A stretch of DNA of 64,000 nucleotides from Oscillospiraceae bacterium. GTDB taxonomy: Bacteria > Bacillota > Clostridia > Oscillospirales > Oscillospiraceae. Position numbers and translations under genes: made by a program. Positions 1 through 6,939 of the stretch are shown in pieces. The notes beneath the pieces were generated by a model. That model was not told the origin of the DNA. It saw only the letters and a program-made list of their open reading frames with translations, and did no database searches. The DNA lies in the NCBI GenBank assembly GCA_020025535.1, contig JAHHRY010000001.1, positions 186,001-250,000 of the forward strand. The letters are read 5' to 3'. Position 1 is the stretch's first letter. Each line of letters starts with the position of its first letter.

Positions 1-1957
1 GAGACAGGCCACGCTCCAGCATATTGTGGCAGTGCTTCATACGCTCCTCGTTGTCCTTTGCGATGCCGTCGGCAGAGCAAAGAGCGACACAGATAGCGTC
101 GTTGGCAGCAGCCAGGTCAATGTAGGAGATACGGGAGCCTGCGTCAGCAGAGTTGACGATGGGCTTGCCGTTGGTACGGTTGTAAACCTTGATACCAGCT
201 TCGATTGCGCGCTTGTTGGCGGTATCCAGAGCCAGAGGAACATTGTTGAAGTTCTCCTGCAGCAGCTTGACAGCCCACATCATACGCTCGGGACCGTCCT
301 TCTCAGCAGGTCCGATGTTGACGTCCAGGTAGGTAGCGCCGGCAGCGATCTGCTCAGCAGCACGCTTCAGGATAGGAGCGGGATCGCGCTCGTCCATAGC
401 CTTGCGGACAGAAGGAGCGATACAGTGGATTCTCTCACCGATGGTAACAAAGGTCTGAGAATCGGGGTTGTGGCCCTTGTAGTTGACACCCATGTCAACG
501 ACTTCGATCTTGGGCACCTTGGTAGCCAGCAGCTCGTCGAAGGACAGCTCCTTGACTTCCACAGCGGCGCCGGTAGCAGCCTTGGCGGCGTTCTCAGCAG
601 CGGCGGCAGCGGCAGCGGCCTCGTACTCCTTGTTCTTCATGTACTTGGGCAGCTGAACAGCCTCGGTAGGACCGACAACGACGTTCCAGTTGGGCAGCTT
701 CTCCTGAATTTCGCCCTTCATGACAGCGACCTTACCGGGAATGATCAGAGTACGGTTCTTGATCTTGTTCTCGATGTCGTTCTCCTCGAAGAACTTCTTG
801 ATGGAGGTGGAGGAGAACTTACCGGCAGCCCATGCAGTCAGAACGGACATACCGGAAGCGTCGGTAATCAGCAGGTTGACAGGAGTATTGGCGTGCTCCA
901 GTTCGCCGGAAACCAGGAAGTAGGTCAGAGCGAAGTCAACGGTCAGGCAGCAGGGAGCATTCTCGTCAGCACCGTTGAGGGGGTAGATCTTGGACTCCAC
1001 CTTCATGGGCTTCTGAGGATCGGTGAAGATGTTCTGACGCAGGCCGTACAGAGGCAGAGCCTGAGCCATGGACATATTCTCCATAACGATGATGGAAGCG
1101 TACTTCTCAACGAACATGGCTGCGTATGCAGTCTGCAGATGGGAATCGCCCTTGGCGATACGGGTCAGGTTCACGATGGAAGGATAGCCGAAGGAACGGT
1201 CGCCGTCCTTGATGGCGGTACGACGGACCAGAACAGCGTTTGCCAGAGTCTCCTTGGCAGTCTTGCCGGTGACATCCAGAACCAGGTTCTTGTTGCCCTT
1301 GGCTTCCAGATTCTTTACGGTATCATACAGATCGGAGATATTCTCGGCGTAAACGCCCAGAACCACGCCGGCCTCAGCAGCAACAGCGTTCATAGCTTCC
1401 CAGTTGGCAGGAGTTGCGCCGTCCAGGATGGGCTTGGAATCCTTGCAGACAGCCAGAGCAGCCTTGGCGCACTCGACATCCCAGCATTCCAGGATCAGAG
1501 CACGGCCGGTAGCGGCAGCCTTTTCCACCAGCTTGGTGTAAACAGCGGGATCGTTCTGTGTATTGGAAACGAATACGGTTTCCACATACATACGCTCGCT
1601 GATACGGTCGTAGTCAACCTTCTGCAGATCAGCCAGCTTGCTGTCCACTTCCTCGTCGGACATACCGGTAGAAACAGCAACTGCGAACAGGTTCTTATTG
1701 ACCAGAGTTTTCTCATGACGGAACAGAACAGTTTCGCCGCCCATCTTCAGATCCTTACCGAAGGTAATGGTCTTCATAGCAGGAGCGGTAGCTTCGTTCA
1801 GAGATGCCTTTGCCTCTTCGGAGAAGTACGGGCACTTATCGATGGAAGCGGCACCCTGAGCCACTTTCATACAGAATGCCATACAGGTGGGGCATCCGCA
1901 TTCCTTACAGTTCTTCTTAGGAGACATCTTAAAGATGTCAAGACCTTTCAATGCCAT
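1..1957 (-). CDS. acsC-acsE: Corrinoid/iron-sulfur protein large subunit fused to methyl-THF methyltransferase (3' end beyond window)
   Basis: The frame reads from an ATG at 1957, behind GGAAGGAGG, to the window edge without a stop (652 codons seen). Residues 1-445 are a full CFeSP gamma subunit: the 4Fe-4S ligands Cys17, 20, 25 and 42 (CKECGCPTC) come first, then the TIM-barrel and corrinoid-binding part ending in KVAVMKGEIQ and VVVGPTEA. An alanine-rich linker follows (about 445-495). A pterin-binding methyltransferase domain of AcsE type then begins near residue 500, with TIGERIH, the pterin Asp in ALDTANKRAIEAG, and VNSAD where AcsE has the catalytic-loop Asn. In characterised acetogens these are two proteins; AcsE moves the methyl group of methyl-THF to the cobalt of AcsC/AcsD. 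I re-read the joint codon by codon and found no stop or frameshift. The last third of the AcsE domain lies outside the window. Confidence 0.93.
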   Translation of the reverse strand, partial: MALKGLDIFKMSPKKNCKECGCPTCMAFCMKVAQGAASIDKCPYFSEEAKASLNEATAPAMKTITFGKDLKMGGETVLFRHEKTLVNKNLFAVAVSTGMSDEEVDSKLADLQKVDYDRISERMYVETVFVSNTQNDPAVYTKLVEKAAATGRALILECWDVECAKAALAVCKDSKPILDGATPANWEAMNAVAAEAGVVLGVYAENISDLYDTVKNLEAKGNKNLVLDVTGKTAKETLANAVLVRRTAIKDGDRSFGYPSIVNLTRIAKGDSHLQTAYAAMFVEKYASIIVMENMSMAQALPLYGLRQNIFTDPQKPMKVESKIYPLNGADENAPCCLTVDFALTYFLVSGELEHANTPVNLLITDASGMSVLTAWAAGKFSSTSIKKFFEENDIENKIKNRTLIIPGKVAVMKGEIQEKLPNWNVVVGPTEAVQLPKYMKNKEYEAAAAAAAAENAAKAATGAAVEVKELSFDELLATKVPKIEVVDMGVNYKGHNPDSQTFVTIGERIHCIAPSVRKAMDERDPAPILKRAAEQIAAGATYLDVNIGPAEKDGPERMMWAVKLLQENFNNVPLALDTANKRAIEAGIKVYNRTNGKPIVNSADAGSRISYIDLAAANDAICVALCSADGIAKDNEERMKHCHNMLERGLS

Positions 1958-1977
1958 TGTATGTATCCTCCTTCCGA

Positions 1978-2919
1978 CTAGACAAGTTCAGTAATGAACT
2001 TCTTGATGGCTGCAACTGCATCGGGGTGACGCATGATGACAGCGTCAGCGCCGCCGATCAGGTCAGCAGAAGCGGTAGCCACTTCCATGTTGATGGCGCG
2101 CTCTTCACAGTTGCCCCAGGCGGGCTCGTCTTCTTCGGAAGCAGAGGACTCCTTCACGCTCCAGGTATCGGGAGATACGGGGGCGATGATGGGCATCTGC
2201 AGGTCGGCATCGGACTGTGCCAGAGCGGCGGCGCGAACGCGGTCCAGAGTGGAAGCAACATACTCGTAGCCGTAGCCGACAGCGGCGGTGCCGATGTTCA
2301 TAACGATATTCTGAGGAGCGATGGACAGGCCCTTCAGCATGATGTTCAGCTGCTTGGCCAGGTTGATGTCGTCAGCGGTCTCAGCGCCGACCTTCTGGCC
2401 GTAAGCCAGAGCGACGGAAGCGCCGACAGTCTTGTAGTCCTCGGAGCGTGCGGACATAACCAGAATGTTCTTGCCCTGCAGAGCTTCGGAGATCTTGGAG
2501 AACAGCTCGCCGTCCTTCTCCATGTTCTTGCAGCCCATGATGACGATGGGCATGGTGATTGCTTCGGCGACAGCAACTGCGTCTGCAACGCACTCAGCGG
2601 TGGAACGATTCTCACCGTTGGGGTCAGCGGATTCAAAGTGCAGGCAGATGAAATCGGCACCGGGCATGGTTTCGGCCTTCTTGGCACGCTCAGCCATGGT
2701 GGTGCAGCCGGCATAGAATTCCTTCAGGCCGGGAGCAGTCCACTCGTTAGCCAGGTCAGAGATTTCCACGCCGATTTTCGGTGCATTTTCGATGGGTGCA
2801 TCGAAAGTGTAGAAGGGCAGCACGTTCTGGCCGCCGATGACAACAGCCTTGTCACCGGTGCCCAGGGTCACGGTATTGATCTTACCGTTGAAGGGCTGCG
2901 TCTTGGGAACGAAAGACAT
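1978..2919 (-). CDS. acsD: Corrinoid/iron-sulfur protein small subunit
   Basis: The 313-residue protein matches the CFeSP delta subunit, a TIM-barrel partner that clamps the corrinoid of AcsC in the carbonyl branch of the Wood-Ljungdahl pathway. Recognisable stretches are the N-terminal GKINTVTLGTGD, the TFDAPIENAPKIGVEI segment, CLHFESADPNGENRS and the C-terminal PDAVAAIKKFI. The length is normal for the family. The acsC-acsE start lies 20 bases after its stop, so translation of the two partners is probably coupled. The gene follows cooC after 165 bases that contain an imperfect hairpin. It is cytoplasmic, with no signal peptide. Confidence 0.95.
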   Translation of the reverse strand: MSFVPKTQPFNGKINTVTLGTGDKAVVIGGQNVLPFYTFDAPIENAPKIGVEISDLANEWTAPGLKEFYAGCTTMAERAKKAETMPGADFICLHFESADPNGENRSTAECVADAVAVAEAITMPIVIMGCKNMEKDGELFSKISEALQGKNILVMSARSEDYKTVGASVALAYGQKVGAETADDINLAKQLNIMLKGLSIAPQNIVMNIGTAAVGYGYEYVASTLDRVRAAALAQSDADLQMPIIAPVSPDTWSVKESSASEEDEPAWGNCEERAINMEVATASADLIGGADAVIMRHPDAVAAIKKFITELV

Positions 2920-3015
2920 GTTAATTATCCCCCTTGTGATTTATGGTTTAAAATTTTTGCACACTTAAAAAATATATATACCGGAGCATCGGCTTTGCTC
3001 GCCCTCGGGCGATAC

Positions 3016-3059
3016 AGGTATCGACCTCCACGAAATGTCCCGTGTGGGAGCCGATACCT
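3016..3059 (-). other. Imperfect intercistronic hairpin between cooC and acsD
   Basis: AGGTATCG (3016-3023) pairs with CGATACCT (3052-3059), and inner CTCCACG/CGTG-GGAG segments pair with bulges. No T-run follows in the operon direction, so it looks like an mRNA processing or stability element rather than a terminator. Confidence 0.5.
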
Positions 3060-3084
3060 ATACCGGCCCGGATATGTCCGGTTA

Positions 3085-3855
3085 TTACAGTCCGATGGAC
3101 TGCATAATGTTCTTCAGGGCCACCTTGACAGGGTTGCTGTCGGGCAGCTTGGCGGAAGGATCGCCATTGCAGTCGCAGAGGTAGATGGCATCATCCTGAG
3201 GCAGCACGCCGAACAGAGTCAGTCCGTGCTTTTCGATCTCCTCCCGGACGCCATCTTCCAGAACACCGCCGGGCGCGCGGTTGATGATGAGGCCCATGCG
3301 GCCAGGGTTCAGCTCCATATCCTTGATCATTTCGGCAATTCTGGCGACAGCCTGAACGCCGCGGCGGGAGCAGTCGGAAATCAGCAACATTGTGTCCACA
3401 TGAGGCAGCGTACCACGGGCAACGTGCTCCAGACCCGCCTCGTTGTCCATGACAACATAGCGGTAATTCTTGGCGTACTTGTCCACCTGGGTCTTCAGAA
3501 CGCCATTGACGTAGCAATAGCAGCCTTTGCCCTGGGTCCGGCCCATAACAATCATGTCAAAATCGTCCTCTTCAATCAGGGCGGAATTGAACTTAAACTC
3601 TGCATAATCTGCCTTGGTCATGCCTGCCGGAACAGTTCCCTTCAGCTCCGCCTGAGCCATTTCCTCACGAATATCACCGAGAGTGGTATCTACCTCCACG
3701 CCCAGCACTTCATTCAGGTTAGAGTTCGCATCGGCATCTACGACCAGCAGAGGTCCCTGACCTTTTTTACACAGGTAATCGATCATCATGCCACAAGTAG
3801 TGGTCTTTCCTACGCCGCCCTTACCGGCGACAGCAATGGTATGTGGTGTTGCCAT
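3085..3855 (-). CDS. cooC: CooC/AcsF-type ATPase for CODH/ACS nickel maturation
   Basis: This is a MinD/ParA-fold ATPase of 256 residues. It starts at MATPHTIAVAGKGG, where TAAGGAG lies 9 bases upstream; an upstream in-frame start at 3879 would add eight residues without a better ribosome site. The deviant Walker A is GKGGVGKTTT at the N-terminus. A CxC motif (GKGCYCYVN, mid-protein) matches the metal-binding pair of CooC dimers, and VVMDNEAGLEH is the switch/Walker B region. CooC proteins load nickel into CO dehydrogenase or acetyl-CoA synthase in an ATP-dependent step. The position between metF and acsD supports this role; which of the two enzymes it serves is not decidable from sequence. 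Confidence 0.9.
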   Translation of the reverse strand: MATPHTIAVAGKGGVGKTTTCGMMIDYLCKKGQGPLLVVDADANSNLNEVLGVEVDTTLGDIREEMAQAELKGTVPAGMTKADYAEFKFNSALIEEDDFDMIVMGRTQGKGCYCYVNGVLKTQVDKYAKNYRYVVMDNEAGLEHVARGTLPHVDTMLLISDCSRRGVQAVARIAEMIKDMELNPGRMGLIINRAPGGVLEDGVREEIEKHGLTLFGVLPQDDAIYLCDCNGDPSAKLPDSNPVKVALKNIMQSIGL

Positions 3856-3937
3856 AAGCTTAATTCTCCTTAGAATCAATCATGAAGGCCGGACAAATGC
3901 TCCATCCCCAATGGTTCATCCGTTCTGTCTTCACTTT

Positions 3938-3972
3938 GTTATCTCCTGTCCTCCGGGAGGACAGGAGATAAC
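3938..3972. other. Near-perfect 35-nt palindrome between metF and cooC
   Basis: Two 17-base arms (GTTATCTCCTGTCCTCC and its complement) flank a single central G. It begins nine bases after the metF stop. No T-run follows on either strand, so it is not a standard intrinsic terminator. It could act as an RNA-processing or 3'-stabilising hairpin inside the operon. Confidence 0.7.
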
Positions 3973-3980
3973 CTATGTAC

Positions 3981-4910
3981 TTAGATCAGGTCCAGCAGGC
4001 CGGCTTCCTTGGCGATGTAAGCGACATCGTCGTACTTGTTCAGTGCGTACAGGTGGATGCCGTTGATACCACAGGCACGGTACTCATCAATCTGGTTGAT
4101 GGTGTACTCGATACCAGCCTCACGGAAGGCTGCCTTCTTGCCGGCCACGTCTGCGTCGAAGGGTTCAGCGCAGAAGGGATCGGGGAAGATCCAGTTCTTG
4201 GAAATGATTTCGCACAGAGCGCGAGGCATGACGCAGCCGTTGCGGCTCAGAGCCATGTTAATGGTGGCCTTCTGGTCCAGGATGGGCATGATACCCACGT
4301 CCACGGGCATCCAGATGCCGGCTGCACGGATAGCATCCAGCCAGTAACGGAACTGATCCATATCCCAGCACAGCTGAGTCATGATGTAGTCAGCGCCATT
4401 GTCCTGCTTCTGCTTCAGGAAAGCGATATCAGCCTCCAGGCTGCGGCACTGAATGTGGCCCTCGGGAGAACCAGCAACAGCGATGGTGAACTTATCACCG
4501 AACTCCTGACGGACGAACTTAACCAGCTCGGTTGCGTAGTGCAGGTCACCGCCGGTACCGTTCCAGCCGAAGGGCAGGTCGCCGCGCAGAGCCAGCATAT
4601 GGTTGATGCCATGATCCAGATAGTTCTGCAGCTGCTCCTTGATGCCTTCCTTGGTGTTGCCGATGCAGGTGAAGTGGGTAACACCGGTGGTCTTGCCGTC
4701 CTTAACGATTTTGTCCAGGACTTCCAGGTTCTTACCGACATTCGTGCCGCCAGCGCCGTAGGTGCAGGAAATGTAGTCGGGGTTCAGAGTGTACAGCTGC
4801 TCCAGAACGCCGCCCTTGCCGCACAGCTTTTCCATGCCAACGTCAGTCTTCGGAGGGAAGACTTCGAAAGAAAATGCATTACGATTGTCGAAGATTTCCT
4901 TAACAGACAT
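3981..4910 (-). CDS. metF: Methylenetetrahydrofolate reductase
   Basis: The 309-residue protein starts at MSVKEIFDNRNAFSFE, with AGGAGG placed 10 bases upstream; the longer frame from 4952 lacks a ribosome site. It is a TIM-barrel flavoprotein of the MetF family: FSFEVFPPK at the N-terminus, CTYGAGG, the folate-loop segment ALRGDLP and the flavin-side AVAGSPEGHI are all present. It reduces methylene-THF to methyl-THF. As the first gene of this operon it supplies the methyl group taken by the AcsE domain. No MetV-type zinc partner lies next to it in the window. A sigma-A promoter precedes it, so it probably starts the acs transcript. Confidence 0.93.
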   Translation of the reverse strand: MSVKEIFDNRNAFSFEVFPPKTDVGMEKLCGKGGVLEQLYTLNPDYISCTYGAGGTNVGKNLEVLDKIVKDGKTTGVTHFTCIGNTKEGIKEQLQNYLDHGINHMLALRGDLPFGWNGTGGDLHYATELVKFVRQEFGDKFTIAVAGSPEGHIQCRSLEADIAFLKQKQDNGADYIMTQLCWDMDQFRYWLDAIRAAGIWMPVDVGIMPILDQKATINMALSRNGCVMPRALCEIISKNWIFPDPFCAEPFDADVAGKKAAFREAGIEYTINQIDEYRACGINGIHLYALNKYDDVAYIAKEAGLLDLI

Positions 4911-4995
4911 TTTTTCATTACCTCCTGTGCAATTAATCAATTGCGTATTCACATTTATCTTTTAGGGCAGACTCCGCCCATATCGATACAGTCAT

Positions 4996-5024
4996 ATCAT
5001 ATCATATATATCGAATGATTTCAA
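4996..5024 (-). promoter_or_regulatory. Sigma-A promoter for the metF-cooC-acsDC operon
   Basis: On the minus strand, TTGAAA (5019-5024) and TATGAT (4996-5001) are separated by 17 bases, about 85 bases before the metF start. Confidence 0.7.
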
Positions 5025-5100
5025 CTTATATTTTCATGTACGCCCGTTTTTCAGCTTTTGTAACCATAACGCAGACCGCATATAAACGGGAGCATATATT

Positions 5101-5109
5101 TTCGACAAA
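5101..5109 (-). promoter_or_regulatory. Possible Spo0A box
   Basis: TTCGACAAA is the exact complement of the 0A-box core TTTGTCGAA. It sits just upstream of the tRNA-Gly promoter and on the upstream side of the metF promoter. A single match of this length can occur by chance. Confidence 0.35.
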
Positions 5110-5115
5110 TAGTGG

Positions 5116-5144
5116 TTGAATTTCCCGGTTGTGTTTGTTATAAT
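5116..5144 (+). promoter_or_regulatory. Promoter of tRNA-Gly
   Basis: TTGAAT (5116-5121), a 17-base spacer and a consensus TATAAT (5139-5144) end 11 bases before the mature tRNA 5' end. Confidence 0.8.
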
Positions 5145-5155
5145 GACCTCACTGT

Positions 5156-5229
5156 GCAGGGTTCGTATATCGGTAATACAACGGCTTCCCAAGCCGTGAA
5201 GGCGGGTTCGACTCCCGTACCCTGCTCCA
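5156..5229 (+). tRNA. tRNA-Gly (anticodon CCC)
   Basis: A 74-nt cloverleaf: acceptor arm GCAGGGT pairs with ACCCTGC, the anticodon stem ACGGC/GCCGT carries the loop TTCCCAA (anticodon CCC), and the T-arm is GGCGGGTTCGACTCCCGT. The 3' CCA is encoded. It reads GGG codons. It is followed at once by its terminator and by a tandem array that repeats its 3' end. Confidence 0.96.
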
Positions 5230-5603
5230 AGAAGGACACATCCGCAGGATGTGTCCTTGCTTTTATTTTCGGGAGTCGAACCCATTCTATCCGACAGTCC
5301 GGCGGACTGTCGGGCGCTGCCCGACGGGCGGCGCTTCCCTTATTTTCGCCCCGGCGAAAATGCTTATCGACTCCCGTACCCTGCTCCAAAAAAGGACACA
5401 TCCGCAGGGTGTGTCCTTGCTTTTATTTTCGGGAGTCGAACCCATTCTATCCGACAGTCCGGCGGACTGTCGGGCGCTGCCCGACGGGCGGCGCTTCCCT
5501 TATTTTCGCCCCGGCGAAAATGCTTATCGACTCCCGTACCCTGCTCCAAAAAAGGACACATCCGCAGGATGTGTCCTTGCTTTTATTTTCGGGAGCCGAA
5601 CCC
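5208..5603 (+). repeat. Tandem 160-bp array repeating the tRNA-Gly 3' end, terminator and hairpins
   Basis: Unit starts are at 5208 (inside the tRNA), 5367 and 5527, a period of 159-160. Each unit has the last 22 nt of tRNA-Gly including CCA, then a GGACACATCC terminator hairpin with T-run, then CGGGAGTCGAACCC, which is the exact reverse complement of the T-arm. Units 1 and 2 continue with three more hairpins: CCGACAGTCCG with its complement, a GC-rich GCGCTGCCCG stem, and ATTTTCGCC/GGCGAAAAT. The third unit stops after the inverted T-arm (with one change, GAGCCGAA). Units 1 and 2 differ at only a few positions, pointing to recent duplication. Repetitive open frames across this stretch are not genes. 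Confidence 0.9.
5232..5269 (+). terminator. Terminator of tRNA-Gly
   Basis: A 12-bp stem AAGGACACATCC/GGATGTGTCCTT with a GCA loop is followed by GCTTTTATTTT. It recurs at 5392-5418 and 5552-5578 in the repeat array; the second copy keeps pairing through a G-T pair. Confidence 0.9.
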
Positions 5604-5624
5604 ACAATGTCCAACAAATCAGGA

Positions 5625-5656
5625 AAAAGAGGGCACCCGCTCGGGTGTCCTCTTTT
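5625..5656. terminator. Bidirectional terminator between the repeat array and ywlG
   Basis: AAAAGAGG..CACCCG pairs with CGGGTG..CCTCTTTT, giving A- and T-runs on both sides. It would stop ywlG transcription from the right and read-through of the tRNA array from the left. Confidence 0.8.
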
Positions 5657-5671
5657 CGTAAGAAAAATCAA

Positions 5672-6217
5672 TTACATATCCTGATAGATTGCACGGGGAC
5701 CGCCCACATACTTGGGACGGGTACGGGCGCAGAGGATATTGGCCTCACCAATCTTCTTCAGGCTCACCCGGACGGGTACTGCCACGCGGCGCAGGTGCAT
5801 ACCAATAAGCGTGCCGCCGATATCGATTCCGGCCTCGGCAGAGATGGTCTCCACCGCCACAGGATCCCGGAAGGCATTCCAGGCAGTCACGGCAAAGGAG
5901 CCGCCTGCATGAGGCTGGGGCTTTACATTGACAATCTCATAGCCGCGGCTTTCCGCCACTTCCCGCTCCAGAATCAGAGAGCGGTTCAGATGCTCGCAGC
6001 ACTGGACAGCCAGGTTAATACCGTGCTCCTGCAAAACGGGGTAAATACCCGCAAACGCAGCCTGAGCAGCCTCCATAGAGGAGCCCTTGCCGATCCGCAA
6101 ACCAACCATTTCGCTGGAAGAGCAGCCCACAACCATCAGCTGACCGGGTTTCATTTTGGCCTGTTCCAGCAGTTCAGTCACAACTGTGCGAGCCTGTTGT
6201 GTAATCTCTTCGCACAT
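5672..6217 (-). CDS. ywlG: TIGR01440/UPF0340 family protein
   Basis: The 181-residue protein belongs to the YwlG/UPF0340 family, whose biochemical role I do not know. The start at MCEEITQQ is chosen because GGAAAGGA lies about 9 bases upstream; the longer frame runs into the preceding gene. Family features seen are GCSSSEMVGLRIGKGSS near the N-terminus, CCEHLNRSLI in the middle and AGIDIGGTLIGMHL near the end. It begins seven bases after the end of the ECF S-component gene, so the two are almost certainly one transcript. The protein has no membrane segment. Confidence 0.88.
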   Translation of the reverse strand: MCEEITQQARTVVTELLEQAKMKPGQLMVVGCSSSEMVGLRIGKGSSMEAAQAAFAGIYPVLQEHGINLAVQCCEHLNRSLILEREVAESRGYEIVNVKPQPHAGGSFAVTAWNAFRDPVAVETISAEAGIDIGGTLIGMHLRRVAVPVRVSLKKIGEANILCARTRPKYVGGPRAIYQDM

Positions 6218-6224
6218 AAAAGCA

Positions 6225-6758
6225 TCATCCTTTCCAAACTCTTTGCCGCAGTGCCGGTACACAGTACAGCAGGCGGAACAATACAACAGAAATCACAACG
6301 CCGAAGGCACCCTGTACCAGGTCGGCAGGAATGCCGGCGGCAGCACCAAGACCTGCCTTCAGTATGGTAGCCTTGTAAGCAAAATAACCCAGAGCCATAA
6401 ACACTTCCGCAGGCACGGTGCAAATCACCAGCCGCAGGACGGAAGGCTGCTTATCGTGCTTATAAAAAACTTTCAGCAGCATGCAGGAAATCAGAGCCAC
6501 GCAGCCTTTGATCACAAAGGTGCCGGGTGCATAATAACCGTAACCGCTGAGAAGGTCAGCCAGTGCAGGTCCCATGCCGCCGGCAACGAAGCCCCAGACC
6601 GGTCCCAGCACAAAGCCGGCAAGGATAACAACTGCATCGCCCAGGTTTATGTAGCCGGTAACCGTCGGTATCTGAATAACAATGGTTGCCACATATCCCA
6701 GTGCGGCAAACATAGCTGCCAGCACCAGCCGGCGGATGGTCATATTGCGTGTATTCAT
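6225..6758 (-). CDS. ECF transporter S component (substrate-binding membrane subunit)
   Basis: The 177-residue protein has five to six hydrophobic segments and the pattern of the ECF S-component family related to PF07155: a cytoplasmic MNTRNMTIRRLVLAAMFAAL start, INLGDAVVILAGFVLGP, then GGMGPALADLLSGY and APGTFVIKG. Such proteins capture a vitamin or metal and use a shared energising module (EcfA1A2T), which is not in this window. The substrate cannot be told from the sequence. A near-perfect AT-rich dyad lies at 6791-6823 in its upstream region. TAAAGGAG precedes the start with slightly long spacing. It is co-transcribed with ywlG. Confidence 0.88.
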   Translation of the reverse strand: MNTRNMTIRRLVLAAMFAALGYVATIVIQIPTVTGYINLGDAVVILAGFVLGPVWGFVAGGMGPALADLLSGYGYYAPGTFVIKGCVALISCMLLKVFYKHDKQPSVLRLVICTVPAEVFMALGYFAYKATILKAGLGAAAGIPADLVQGAFGVVISVVLFRLLYCVPALRQRVWKG

Positions 6759-6790
6759 AAGAAAAATAACGCTCCTTTATTTAATTTCAT

Positions 6791-6823
6791 TTTTAATCAT
6801 ACTCTCTTCTGATATGATTAAAA
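6791..6823. promoter_or_regulatory. AT-rich dyad upstream of the ECF S-component gene
   Basis: TTTTAATCATA (6791-6801) and TATGATTAAAA (6813-6823) are exact inverted copies, 11 bases apart. On the minus strand the dyad includes a possible TATGAT -10 element, so it could be an operator; a hairpin is the alternative. Confidence 0.5.
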
Positions 6824-6939
6824 GTGCCAATTTAAGAAAATTATATAAGACCAGATTTTAAGTGTTCTAATCCTGTCCTCCGGGACATACCCTGTAGCAA
6901 ACCATGGCAGGAGCCATCTCCTGCCGAAGGAGGCTGGCT

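Noticed and set aside
26..1981. 651-residue open frame on the plus strand opposite acsC-acsE
   Set aside because: It is the antisense of a clearly conserved gene; the open frame results from codon bias, and the product has no recognisable family.
5208..5603. Possible CRISPR array
   Set aside because: The repeat unit is 160 bp with no unique spacers, and it contains tRNA and terminator sequence; no cas genes nearby.
5249..6370. Repetitive proteins containing FYFRESNPFYPTVRRT-like text
   Set aside because: They are translations of the tRNA-end repeat array and its terminators, with no ribosome site; not genes.
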